DNA from: Lineolata rhizophorae
Lineage: Eukaryota > Ascomycota > Dothideomycetes > Lineolatales > Lineolataceae
Reading direction: 5' to 3'
Assembly (NCBI GenBank): GCA_010093515.1
Contig: MU001685.1
Span: 661,851-725,850, forward strand
DNA: 64,000 nucleotides
The notes below the pieces were generated by a model that had not been told where the DNA came from, made no database searches, and saw only the letters and a program-made list of their open reading frames with translations. The translations under genes and the position numbers were made by a program. This document shows, piece by piece, positions 52,820 to 64,000 of this stretch (position 1 is its first letter; the number at the start of each line of letters is the position of its first letter).

Positions 52820-55800
52820 AGAAGCAACGAGGTGGATTTGGCCACCCTTTCCGCACGGTCCGGATGTTTTCAATCTTCTCCGCTTGGGCGAGCAGAAGAG
52901 CCTGGACGTCTGTAGCGCACGTGAACCACACCGCAAGGCTTTTAACAAAGTCGCCTTGCTTCCCTAACATGTGCAATTGTCGATGAAGGACAGGCCAAGG
53001 CACGAGATCATTCGATTATATTATCCGGTGCCAGCATTCTGTCGTCACTCGGATTATCGCGACTAAGGTACGTACGTTGCGCGGAGAATCAACTCAGTAT
53101 GCAAGTCAGTCGGTAGCGCGTCCAGGGCTTGGCCGTTGTGAGTTTAGGGGTACGGCGGGCCTAACGAGGTGCCGTGGCGCTGGTAGAGACATTGACCGGG
53201 CGATCAGGCCTTCGTACATACCATGTACATCGTAGTAGGTACATACGTCGCGACGGGAGTGGGCGCGCGGTCGGTGGGTCGAACACGTAGCGCCACCTGC
53301 ACCGTTCGAGCTGTTGCGGCTTCGACCAGGGGAACTGTCAATGCTTATTACGTACCTGTTCCTGAGATTGGGTTGTCCGTCCTTGGACGGCATGTGCGGA
53401 CGGATTTGCAGTGCTTATTAAGAGGCCGTCAGAGCAAAAGACGTCATTTTCCACGACCTTCTTACGTAGCTCACACCGACAGTCGTCGGAGTTGATCGCG
53501 GGGGAATCCGCGACTGAGGGGTGCAATGCCCGAAAAGTGGCTATGTAGGTATGTGCGTCGCCGCCGCCAAATGGAGCGCACGTTGACTATCTGATGGCGC
53601 TCATGACGACAAGCTCCTGAAAGGAAGTCGGCTTGGGACCCCGGGCCAGCACCGCCCAGCGTTCAGAAAGACATCGGGCTCCGGTCCCTGGGCCGACCTA
53701 CATACTACGTACGTACTACGATGTGGTCCTGCTCGGCCGCCGAGCGACCGAACCTTGGTTCCCGGGCGGACGTGCAGGTATGTACCTAGGTGCACGCTGA
53801 ACCGCCAGTCTGGCTCTGGCACCACAACCGCACAAGCCCCCCGCTCTTCGGCCTACAGGCGCACGGCCGAGCCGCGATCCCGAAATAAAAGGAAAGGCAA
53901 AGATGAGAGGAAAAAAAAAGAAAAAAAGAAAAAAAAGGGATAATGAGGCAGCCCGCCGCTCGCGATCAAGCTACGTCAATCGGAACGTCGTACAGCGCGC
54001 CGCAGCGGCGCAGTCGAGCATTCGAGATGGCCGCATATATTAATATGTCGTCACCCTCCAGACGCTCTCGATACGGTTGCTGATGTACATACTTGCGCGC
54101 AGTCAGCCATGCCAAGGCGTGGTCGGTCGCTCGCGCCATCGTGGGTGCGGGAGGCCACGATGGCACTCTTGCCCACCCCGAATAGGGGCGGGTGGGCCGT
54201 CGGGGCTTGCCAATTGAGTCCAACCGGAGTCCCTACTGCCGCGCTTGGGTACTTCCAACATGTAGCATGTCGTGATGCAAGCTTACTTCATAGGAAAGTC
54301 GTTTACCGTTGTCTTGCTCGCGGATATACTCCGTGCCAGTCCAGCGATTGATTTCAGCTGTCCAGTCCCGCTTCTACGGCGAGCCATGCGGCCTACTCTC
54401 AAGCATGTTTCGGTCCCAAACGCAAACCCAACATATGTGAGAAACACCGGCGAGCAGCGGGCAAATCTTTTCGATACTGGGGGTATTGGAGTCTAGCCCC
54501 TCTCTCGAGGGCACGATGTCTGTTCAAATCACTGCGCCAGAGTGTGCAGACGCCGGGGGCCGGGACGAAAAGGTGGTTGGCCTCTCCCGGTCCAACGTCA
54601 GCCGCTCCCGGCACCTGTTCGGCAATTGGCCAGCTCCCACGTCGATCCATGTCCAACGCGAAACGCACGTCCCCCAGAGGCAGCTCGCAGGCCGGCAAGC
54701 CTTGCAATAAGAAGGTGAGGTACCCCAAGAGTGGGCGGCGAGAGCAGCGCGCGCTTGAAAGGGGGTGCGGGCAGGGACTTTGCGCGAATGGGACGAGTGG
54801 TGATCACGTGCCGTGTTGGACCAACACAGGCGAGCATGCCACCAAGGATTTACGGCCACCTCCGACGCATCAGCCCGGCTCGAACATCGAGGGCGGGAGA
54901 GGCAATGGGGAGGAGGGGGAGGGAGGGTTCGTAAAGGAGGAAAAGCGGCACGCCTGACCAACGATTGGGGAAACTGGGAAACTCAGGGAAGAATTCGAGA
55001 TTGGAAGCCGTGCAAGCCACGGGGCGACGGAGCAGACGGGCAACGGGGGAAGAGCGGGTGATTCACTGATCGCACGGTGCAACGGGCAGCCAGCCTGAGA
55101 AGCGAGGGCGGGAATATGGATCGCCAACAGCCGACGTACGTACGTGCACTGTATACGGTAGGTAGCGGTTGTTGGCGTCGCGGCGGCGACGTGCGAGTGG
55201 AGGCAGAGCGAGCGCTTGCTGAGGCCCTTCATCATGCAGCGCAACGAGCGCTACGCCTCAGCAGCCGCCGGCCAGCGTTCGTTGCGGCCGGGGGGTAACC
55301 AAGGCGACCAACGGGCGGGCGTCGCCAGGGCGCGGGTCCGAGCGTCGGGGCCGCAGGCCTCCTCAGACGATTTTGCGGGCGGGCAATTGGCATTGGGCGG
55401 GCGCTGCCCTGGCCTCAGCTGTCGCGGCCCGGGGGTCGGCGGCGGGGAGGAGGAGGAGGTTCAGGAGAGGCGCGGCTGCGGGCGGCGGCCGGGCTGGTGA
55501 AGCGCAGGCCGGGCGGGCGAGGGCGCTGCCAGTCGCTGGCGGGGCCGGCCCTGCAGGCCGGGCGGGCCAGGGCGAGCGCTCGTTGGCCGGGGCGCCCCGC
55601 CGAGCCCACGCAGCCCGGCGCGGCCGCTGGCTGCCCGGCGGTCCGCGGCGCGCATCTCTTGAGCCGCCCGCGCCTGCCTGGGCGCGCGCGCACGGCACAT
55701 GCCTGCGGTACACGCCCTCGGCCCTTGCCCGGCCTGCTCGTGCCCGCCCGCTCTCTCACTCAGCTCTCCCACGCGCAGCAATCTCCCGCCTCCATCGTCA

Positions 55801-56618
55801 GTCTCCTCAGAGTCCTCGTCCGCCTTGCGCCTTACAAAAGAGCCAGACGCGCTGCGCCCGCACCGTCCAGCCTGCAGTGCCCCCTCCCCGTGGTGCTGCT
55901 GCTGCGCCGAGTCGCCCACAGCGCCGCCCACGCCGCAGCAGCGCCCAAAGCCCGCCCGAGAGCGCCCGCCCAGCGTCCACGCCAGCCAAGCCGCACCGCT
56001 CTTCCGGTCCACAGCAGCCCACCACCTACATACGCTCTCGCCGTTTCCCGCTCGGCCTCACGATCGCCCTGCTGCCTCTGTTCCCGGCAGATCCTGCCAT
56101 CGTCAAGCGCCGCGCCCGTTCGAGACGTGCGGCCCGAAGCGCCCGCCGACGCCTCTTGACGCCCGTCTTCTCTCCCTCTCTTTCCCCCTCCCTCCCCGTC
56201 TCTGCCGCCGCACGGCCCCGCGTGTCCAGGCACGCCCGCATCGCTCCTTCTCCTCACCTCCACCTAGCATCCGCCTTCCTACCTTCGCACCACACACACA
56301 CATCCGTCCACGCACACACGCACACACGCACAGCGCTAGCCGTCTCTCCTCGTTGACAGCCTGCGCGTACCTAATATCGGCAGCATTCATCCCTTGGTCT
56401 GCTGGCCTGCGCCGCGCCCGGTCTGGGCGATACTTCGTCTCAGACTTCTTCGTTCTTATCGCGCGACACCGTAGCAGGCGGCCGCCACTCCCCACGTGCC
56501 TCTTGCCGCCTTTACTCCACGCTATTTCTGCCAATATATAGGAAAGGAACGCCTCGCCGGGCATAAACGGTCCTTTCCTGCCTCGTTTGAGCCTTCCACG
56601 TCCGATCTTCGGCCGTTT
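52820..56618. other. Gene-free stretch of 3.8 kb upstream of MKK1
   Basis: Nothing coding is supported. Contents: TACGTA/GTACATAC-type words (53067-53076, 53215-53250, 53698-53722); an AG-only tract (53882-53940); a very GC-rich block (about 55250-55700) with overlapping Ala/Arg/Pro-rich open frames on both strands up to 327 codons; a CT-rich leader-like part (56160-56280); and the CA repeat. The last 1 kb probably contains the MKK1 promoter and a long 5' UTR. Confidence 0.55.
56288..56333 (+). repeat. CA-rich microsatellite in the MKK1 leader region
   Basis: Interrupted (CA)n/(CG)n tract, with CACACACACACA followed by CGCACACACG units, about 340-380 bp ahead of the MKK1 start codon. Confidence 0.8.
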
Positions 56619-56669
56619 ATGCCACCGCCTCCGGAGCAAGTGGCTGCACCTTTGTCCATCCCCTCCAAA

Positions 56670-58248
56670 ATGTCCTCCCCGGCTCCGCTCCTCCGCCCGC
56701 CCATCCCGGGTGCGCGCAGCAACAGCGGCAGCCGGCCGCCCCGCCTCGGGCTTGCCATCCCGCCCAGCCCCAACGCTCGACCCGTCGTGAACGGCGCGAC
56801 CGAGGTGCCGCCCCTCGGCCGGCCAATGCCGCCGCAGCTACGGCTCGCTACGCCCATGGGTTCCAACACGACCCCGCAAGAGGGTCCGCGTGTCGCCGGT
56901 GCGCCGGCGGGCCTTAGCGCGAGCGGCAGCAGCGAGGCGAGCGCCCACAGCCGCTCCGGCAGCTTCGGCGACGGCAGCGGCAGCCGGGAGAACGGGTCCA
57001 TGTCGGCCGCGAGTAGCTACTCGGCGCTCAACTTCTTGCACCGGCCCTCGGCTGGAGGCGACCCGCTGTCCGCCGTCGGGTCGGTGTACTCGGCGGGCGG
57101 CGCCAGCGAGGGCGGCGAACAGATGCAGCGAGAGAACTCGATGGGAACGGTCCAGGAGTTGGAGAAGCATCTCGAGGAGTTGACTCTGAAGAAGGGCAAA
57201 GACCTGGACGTCGAGGACTTGGACGAGCTGGGATGGAGGGCTGCGAGCAAGAAGGAGGAGATTATCGAGCTTGGAAGCCTAGGCGAGGGTGCCGGTGGAG
57301 CGGTGACCAAGTGTATTTTGAAAGGCGGAAAGACCGTCTTCGCCCTCAAGGTTGGCCGCATCCCGCTCCCAATTGGTTGGGGCCACGCTAACGTTTGCAG
57401 ATAATTACCACGAATCCGGATCCGGACGTCAAGAAGCAGATCGTCCGAGAGATCAGTTTCAACAAGGAGTGCGCGTCGGAGTTCATTTGTCGGTATTACG
57501 GGGCCTTCATGGATGACAGCACTGGCACCATTAGCATAGCCATGGAGTTCTGTGAAGGCGGGTCTCTCGACAGCATCTATCGCGAGGTTAAGAACCTCGG
57601 CGGTCGCACGGGCGAGAAGGTGCTCGGCAAGGTGGCCGAAGGCGTCCTCAACGGTCTCACCTACCTCCATTCGCAACGCATTATCCACCGCGACATCAAA
57701 CCTTCCAACATCCTGCTGTGCCGGAACGGCCAGGTCAAGCTGTGCGACTTTGGCGTGTCGGGTGAATTCGGCACCAAGGGCGACGCCAACACCTTCATCG
57801 GCACGAGCTACTATATGGCACCCGAGCGAATCACCGGTCAGAGCTACACCATCACGAGCGATGTGTGGAGTCTGGGCGTAACTCTGCTCGAGGTCGCACA
57901 GCACCGTTTCCCGTTCCCGGCTGACGGCACCGAGATGAATCCGCGCGCCGGTCTGATCGATCTACTCACGTACATTGTGCGCCAGCCGATACCGAAGCTC
58001 AAGGACGAGCCGCAGAACAATATCAGATGGTCCGAGAACTTTAAGTACTTTATCGAGTGCTGGTACGTCATGGTACACCTTAGATCACGTGTGCGTAACT
58101 AACGAAGCTTTATTACAGCCTAGAAAAGGACCCACCTCGCCGAGCCACACCTTGGCGCATGCTTGACCACCCCTGGATGCTGGAGATGAAGTCGAAGAAA
58201 GTCAACATGGAGCACTTCCTCAGACAAGTTTGGGACTGGCAAGAATAG
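56670..58248 (+). CDS. mkk1: MAP kinase kinase of the cell-wall-integrity pathway (MKK1/2 type)
   Basis: Dual-specificity kinase between the Bck1-type MAPKKK and the Slt2/Mpk1-type MAPK, 490 residues. Exons 56670-57350, 57401-58062 and 58119-58248 (1473 bases). The N-terminus ([20 protein letters not shown]) is the typical one in filamentous fungi; an in-frame ATG at 56619 would add 17 residues. A Ser/Gly-rich part and an acidic docking-like helix ([20 protein letters not shown]) precede the kinase domain. Kinase motifs: glycine loop [16 protein letters not shown]-type lysine in VFALK (exon end), catalytic loop [19 protein letters not shown], activation-loop Ser/Thr in [14 protein letters not shown], and [14 protein letters not shown]. 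The C-terminus is [20 protein letters not shown]. Assignment to MKK1/2 and not PBS2 or STE7 rests on the N-terminus and C-terminus. Confidence 0.95.
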
Positions 58249-60187
58249 GCGCGAGTATGCCTATTTGATCTTGTCTCCGGCCGCCCCGCACCGATCCCGA
58301 TGTCCACCGTCCGCACGCGTTTTCGTCTAATGCCTTACTTGGCCCCGTGGCTTGTCAACTTTGTTTGTACCGGTTTTCCCGGTTTAGCATCGGCTTTGCA
58401 TAGCATATTTTTGGTCCATACATTCTGTTCTCTTAAAGATTGCAGTCGACGAGGAGAAAGCTAGGAACGAGTACAGTGTGGAAATTTTTTTTTTTTCAAA
58501 GGTTTGGTCAGTATAAACGCGTGCTTGCTTACGGAGGGAAGATCACGGATGGAAGAGGGCATTGTTAAAAAAGTTCCGCGGTGGCAGCGACGGCGGCGGC
58601 TGGCAAGCGGCGACTGTCATGGCCGGTTGATTCGGTTCATCGGTTGATTTGGCATGGATATTCTGGATTTTCCTGAAATTTATTCTTCGGAAGGGGTAGG
58701 CGCTTTTTGTTGGCTTTGGCTGCGGGACTTCGCTGTTGATTCTCGGGGATTTTTTTTCAAGCTCTTGCTCGGTTGTTGCGTTGGAGGTAGCGCTTGGCCT
58801 TTGGCGGCTCGCTACAGTCGAGTTTTGAAGCCCGCACGTATGTCCGAGGGTGGGAGTCGATGTGTCGTCGAATGCAGTTGACCGCTTCTAGGCGGCTTCC
58901 GGGGATCGATTTAGTTGGAGGACGAACCATCTCTTGTTGATGAAAAATGGAGGTTGGCGGAAGAATTGAAACTGAATCATCGCTGACAGGGCCTGGCGCC
59001 GTCGGGGGGAATAGTTTTAGATACGCTCTGGCTGTATGCGGTTAGCTATATGAAACATGCCGACGTCTTACTAGTTGGCTTGGCACACTGTTAGTGAGCT
59101 GTGTGGTTTGAGAGCCCTTAAGGTTCGACTGTGAGACGCTCGGTGATCCTTTGGGCCTATAGCCATGGGTTTTGAGGCCCTTTTAGCGATCTGGGTCTCA
59201 TATTAAGTGGTTAGCGCCGCTACTGGTTGGTTAAGGAACAGTCGGGATATACTTTAGAATCACTATAATGGCAAAAAAATGGACGTGGAATAAAACCGGC
59301 CAAAAGAGATAGGAATTTGTCACCACCACTCCTTTAGGCATAATGCATGTGCTACATACCTAGCAGTCAATCCTCAAGCCCAGAAAGTTTAATAGCGTAG
59401 CATCCCAAGACTAATGTTCCATGGCAACCACTTTCTCAAATAACAAGTACAAGTATAAAGGCAAGCGATTTAGTACGAAACCCATGAACTTACTCAATGA
59501 CTAAACCATCTTTAACATTAGGATTTTAATTGACATCGCCCTCCGATAAAGATGGAAGTCATATATGCGCGTCCCCGACAGTAGGCGGATAGAACCTCAA
59601 CAGGCCAATCGCATTTTCAATCCACCACCAACTTGTGTTAGACGCTTGCTACACCGGTTTTCATGGCGCATATAGGAGGCCTCGTTTATGTTTCTGCCGT
59701 CACATATTTCTAACTCGTCACGTCCTCTGAGTGTCCTAGAGCTGAACACTCGTTGTCAGAAAAGCCTTTTTAAGTCGCTCTCGATGGCAATGACCTTCCC
59801 GGGTCTCCCGTATTTCGCGAGATGCAAGGAAAGCCTACAGAGTGATAACATGCTGCAACATGTGCTCTCCTACGTGGCATTGCGTACTAAAGACCGTACC
59901 AGACAATTAGTGACTAGAATTAAAATTAGGCGACGAATATCTAAGAACAATAATCCTAGAACAAGATCCTTAAGAATCAAGCCATGTGAACAATAAGAGC
60001 CTTGAGATTACAACGGAGGTGCAGGAGCAGACGGCACGACGAACATACCCACTTGGGAGCACCTAATTGCGCTTGATTCAGCGCTGCGTGCTTCTCGACT
60101 ATCCGGAGCTCGACGGCCATGCTTCAAGACGACGTCTTCAAAATTTAGACGCCCATGATTGGTCTGCCTAGACCTCGCGTTACATGA
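58249..60187. other. Intergenic, MKK1 3' flank into decayed region
   Basis: About 1.9 kb. A poly-T tract lies at 58486-58496. Short motif-less frames only (58654-58881; 59688-59996). AT content rises after about 59200. No repeat family from the island was recognised. Confidence 0.5.
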
Positions 60188-61048
60188 GTGTACAGTACGT
60201 TCAGTCCAGTTGTTCACCTTTATTCCTTGCCATTTGGCTGCATATCCATGCTAGAAATTACAGGTGTCATAGCAAAGGACGAGGAAGGATACCGCAAATA
60301 TATTGCCCTGCCACTGGAACTGCTTCCAGCGGGAGTTTCTAAGCACGTCTTTGGTGTTGACGACTGCACCGTGGTCGAGGTGGCCTGAAAGACCGGTAAC
60401 GCGGACGCAGACAACGCATCGCTTCAAGATCACTTAATCGAGCGGAGAGTCTACTAGCGGCTTGGACAGCGCGACCGAATATGAGAGCTAAAACACACAA
60501 CCGATCGTGGAATTGTTCTCGCGAGGCTGAAGCAATGCTTGAGGGAGCGATTGGTGGGTTTCCAGGAGCGCAGTATGCTGCTATCACATGAGGAGGCGAT
60601 TAGATGGACCATCTAGGCGGCCCAAGGGTGCGCCTACACCCACGAGAAGGGCATCCTCCAAGGCGACATGGGCTGCCGCAATCTTCTGCTCGGCAAAAAC
60701 TACAACGTCAAGTTCTGCGACTTCGCCGGCTCATCGATTGATAGCTGTAGACCTTTATGTGGCCCCGGTAGCGAGTTTCAACGCCCTACAGAGGACATGG
60801 GTAGTATTAGTACATCAGACGAGTTATTCGCCCTCGGTAGCACAATCTACGAGATCTGGACGGCCAGAAAGCCTTACCAGGACGATTTCGGGTAGGATCG
60901 TAATTACTGTAGGGCCGTATGAAATCGGGTTAAAACCAAGCAGTTCCCGGATCTAACGAGTATTACTCCCGCAAGCATCATCAAAAAGTGCTGGCTTGGT
61001 CATTATGCATTGGCCGCAGAGGTGATGATGGACCTAAAGACTCTTTAG
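60188..61048 (+). pseudogene. Protein-kinase-like gene, decayed by in-frame stops
   Basis: A fungal-type protein kinase of the family with DFA in place of DFG. One reading frame carries recognisable kinase sequence throughout: VSKHVFGVDDCTVVEVA (ATP-loop side), LIERRVY, EKGILQGDMGCRNLLL (catalytic loop, HRD changed to QGD), KFCDFAGSSID, TSDELFALGSTIYEIWT, and IIKKCWLGHY. The frame is broken by stops at 60386, 60455, 60482, 60614, 60893 and 60920, and possibly 61046, after which readable sequence (KETQASSRPNEANN) continues, yet no frameshift. The changes look like CAG to TAG and CGA to TGA, that is C-to-T substitutions. The start is not visible. Pseudogene of a lineage-expanded kinase family. 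Confidence 0.8.
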
Positions 61049-63085
61049 AAAGAGACGCAAGCTAGCTCTAGGCCTAACGAAGCTAACAATTTAACCCGGC
61101 CGTCAACTTTTAAGTACATGAGTATCAGGCTGGTCTACTAGCGTTTACGTTCTTCACTACTGCCCTTGGGGCTACAGTATGCCAGCCAAGCACGGCACTC
61201 TCTTTCAATCTCCAGGCATGGTTGTGATTACTGTAAGTTCGATGCGGTTCAATGAACCCCTAATTTTTATCATTGGAGAATGGACGTCCCATCTTCCTCT
61301 CTGTTGGATCCGGACATATTCGGTTTGCTGCCCTATGGAGACCAGCCAATTGGAACCCCGCGTTGCCAACTCAACTAGTATGAGGCTTAGAGCGGCGTCG
61401 CGAGACTATCTCCACGTACTGATTAGATTCATATTGGCCCAAAGAATTGAAGTTTGGGTCATAACTCCACGCTGACCTTGCGCCTGGCACTTGGTGCGGA
61501 TGGATAGTGTACCAGTATGATTGCACACTGCTCATGGAGCAGGGGCATTCTAGATCTGTTGATTGGAACTGATCGAACATGCGCTTTCAATCCCTTCGTT
61601 CGGGGCAGTGAGATGCGACAATGGAGCTTTAGGAGAGTTCATGATAGCATTGGATCAACAATTAACCCTGAGCTGCAACTAGGTAAGTCAGAAAGTCAAA
61701 TAATCTACACTGAACCTAGCCTAGTATGACGCTAAATCTACACACAAGAATACAACAGGTCTCTGAGAACGCTGAAGCAATTGTGTTAGTGACGGGCTTA
61801 ACCAAGGTTGATATTGTAGAAGACTTCGTCTCGGAAGTAGGTACTGTATGCAGCAAGAATTCAGTGGGACTGCCGTGTTGATAAAGTATCTATCTCTAAC
61901 ATATCTGTGTTAATTTGCCTTTTAATTACTGAAACTGAGGCCTGGACTGTTCTCTATAGTGAATTGCTGCCGACGTTAAGCATGCAGCTATCGATGAGAT
62001 AATGTCTGGGTAGCATTGATACCTTAACTAGCCAAAGATAGACTACGATCTCAAGCGACTACGATAACTATGATCTGGGGTTATTGGCACGTTGGGTCTA
62101 AATTCCAGATGTGGATAGAAGGACGAACCACATCAGACTGATAGATACGGTAGCTGTTGCTCATAAAATCGTGAGCAATTATAGTGAAAGAGGCTATATT
62201 TCCTTGTATCCAGAGGATAGTCTTGGAATGGTCCATTTATAGCTTAGCACAACACATTGTTGGTCGTCTTGTGCACAAATGGCCTGTCTATCGTGCGGTA
62301 ACTGAAGGGATGAGCTTTGAGGATCTTGTCTACATGAGGAACCATGGCTAATGATATAGAGAGGAAACCAACGTGTGATCAACTTGAAACCAGCTGTGTG
62401 TGCCGAAGGTTAGAGCAATCTTCTACATTCAATTCTTCTGAGACGGAGCTGTACAGCTAGTAGCGACTGCTAGGCTCGGCTGTGAGAGATATACTTAAAT
62501 TGGGTAAAGAATGGTCCAGGGAATTTGCGTCATGTTACATCTGTAGCTGAGATTGAGAGCCTTGAATCGAGTGCAGAGACCATTGTGGTGTGCAGTTCTT
62601 GTCTTGGTCCTATAGATATTTTCTATAGCACTTAACATAAGCCTTTTGCAGGGTTGCAAAGGCTCATTGAAGTTCAAAAAGCATATAAATAGTAGGAGTT
62701 TATTCGATGACCACGAAATGTCGAGAGTTAAACAAAGCCTCAAGACAGACACAAGCATGAGACAGGCGTATGAGCTTGCGCAATGCGGTCAACTTTGGAA
62801 TGGATGCTCAAGCCCTAGACAGACGCCTAAGCTTGAGATAGACGCTCAACTCAAGCCAAACTCTGCGAATCCAGAAGAAGCTCCTAGACAGGGCGTCGCA
62901 GAAAGATGTACTCTGCGCCGAGAGAGAAAGAGACTGCCTGATAATTATATGGCGAGTGGTGCGGTAGGCAGTTCACGGTGCGCTAGTCCGCATCGGGACG
63001 TGGGAGAGATCTATGACAGCGCATGTCTGCCGCGACGGGTCGCTAGCTACTTCGCTCAAACCCATCTTCTCAAACCACCAAAACA
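61049..63085. other. Decayed region between kinase pseudogene and ALKBH6
   Basis: About 2 kb of AT-leaning DNA with only short motif-less frames (61179-61475, 61517-61729, 62646-63131 on plus). It may be further gene remnants but none can be named. ALKBH6 promoter lies at the right end. Confidence 0.45.
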
Positions 63086-63986
63086 ATGGCCGCTGACTTT
63101 GCCGATTTCGACCTTTCCCAACGCCGAATAAGTTCCCTCACACCTGAAATTTTCTACATCCCCAACTTTATCAGCGCCGACGAAGAAGCGCAACTTTTGG
63201 GAAAGGCACTGGTCGCATTCACCCATATATACTGGTGATGCGGTTGCTAACTAATGGCGTTTTCTTCATCAGATCCCACCCAACCGTTGGATCGTACTGA
63301 CGCACCGCCGGTTACAAGCGCACCCGTCCCAACTGGCGCGCAACAACACGCTGCTGCGAGCGCCGCTCCCTCCGTGGCTGACTGATCCCGTCGTGCCTCG
63401 CTTCGAGCGGCTCGGTATCTTCAGCGACACGCCCCATAGGGCGCCGAACCATGTCTTGCTGAATGAGTATAAGCCGGGCGAGGGGATAATGCCACACGAG
63501 GATGGACTGGCATATGCTGGCGTTGTGGCGACGGTTAGCCTGGGTAGCACTCTTGTGCTGGACATATATTCGAAGCGCGACGGGTCGGAGAACGAAAAGC
63601 GCAACGTTCAACCTACAGTAGATGATGATGACAGCAACACTGGAGATACTTCGCATGAAGAGACTAGTACGCGCATGAAGGAACCAAAGGACCGGTCTCA
63701 GAATGGGCCAAAGGTAATCTCGAGGATCTTGCAGGAACCAAGGTCCCTTCTCGTCACTAAGGGTGGTGCGTACGCGGATTATCTTCACGGAATCGCGCCC
63801 GTTACTCAGGATACTGACTTGAATCCTTCGACTGTTGCGAATTGGTCTCTCCTGGGCAACCCGACTGCGTTTGAATCTGGAACGAGCAAGAGAGAAACGA
63901 GAATAAGTCTGACATATAGAGACGTCCTGAAAGTTTCAGATGCAGCGAGCCGGATACTAGGCAAGAAGAACATTCTTGTGAAGTAA
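63086..63986 (+). CDS. AlkB-family 2-oxoglutarate/Fe(II) dioxygenase, ALKBH6 type
   Basis: Predicted nucleic-acid or protein demethylase of the AlkB superfamily, 279 residues. Exons 63086-63211 and 63273-63986 (840 bases); the intron donor is GTCGCA, non-standard after GT, with a good GCTAACTAAT branch site. Start MAADFADFDL, then LTPEIFYIPNFISADEEAQL, a typical ALKBH6 opening. The Fe(II) site is the HXD pair His117/Asp119 in GIMPHEDGLAY plus a distal His in YADYLHGI; the 2-oxoglutarate-binding Arg is in TRISLTYRDV. An acidic, low-complexity insert (about 155-200, DDDDSNTGDTSHEE) lies between them and is longer than in animal ALKBH6. The end is complete (stop 63984-63986), 14 bp before the window edge. 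Substrate unknown for fungal members. Confidence 0.9.
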
Positions 63987-64000
63987 ACTGGGGCAGCGTA

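Noticed and set aside
54500-54540. tRNA B-box (GTTCAAATC)
   Set aside because: No A-box at the right distance and no cloverleaf arms.
55373-56356. 327-codon open frame and overlapping frames on both strands
   Set aside because: Ala/Arg/Gly/Pro composition mirrors the GC-rich DNA; it runs into the CT-rich leader of MKK1.

Overview
The window is nuclear DNA of a filamentous ascomycete (Pezizomycotina, probably a Sordariomycete; the family is inferred from gene content, not proven). The signs are short GT-AG introns of about 50-80 bp with CTAAC/CTGAC-like branch sites, fungus-specific families (Zn2Cys6 regulator, AIM18, EFG1, HUT1, GPI-anchored wall protein), and an AT-rich transposon island with marks like those of repeat-induced point mutation (RIP). 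Coordinates of spliced genes below come from exon joining by eye. Most were checked by total coding length being a multiple of three and by family motifs continuing across the junctions.

Layout. 1-10 kb: the N-terminal part of a Zn2Cys6 regulator (minus, running off the left edge), then an alpha/beta hydrolase (plus), a pyruvate-decarboxylase-type ThDP enzyme (minus) and an intradiol ring-cleavage dioxygenase (minus); the last three could form a small aromatic-catabolism neighbourhood. 10-27 kb: housekeeping genes, namely a twin-CX9C complex I subunit, a RAD51 paralogue, the COMPASS subunit SPP1, the SMC5/6 subunit NSE3 divergent from AIM18, a GPI-anchored wall protein, a long empty stretch, an LMBR1-type membrane protein, and a dithiol glutaredoxin. 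27.2-40.2 kb: a transposon island with two related pogo/Fot1-type DNA transposons (one with an intact 552-codon transposase, one with a single early stop), five copies of a ~350 bp TG...CA repeat with 4-bp target duplications, and several copies of a TA-flanked non-autonomous element rich in GGGGTGG. 40.3-58.3 kb: AP-1 gamma-adaptin, a sterol O-acyltransferase, the UDP-galactose transporter HUT1, EFG1 divergent from the SEA/GATOR2 subunit Mios/SEA4, a 3.8 kb gene-free stretch, and the cell-wall-integrity MAPKK MKK1. 58.3-64 kb: a decayed region with a kinase pseudogene bearing six or more in-frame stops but no frameshift, ending with an ALKBH6-type dioxygenase.

The host genes are mostly unlinked housekeeping functions. 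The possible functional links are the hydrolase/decarboxylase/dioxygenase group and two short bidirectional promoters (NSE3/AIM18 and EFG1/Mios). The least ordinary material is in the transposon island: subterminal repeat expansion in pogo ends, the TG...CA family, and a TA element whose two recognisable parts are about 1 kb apart. I found no secondary-metabolite cluster, CRISPR array, rRNA or confident tRNA.
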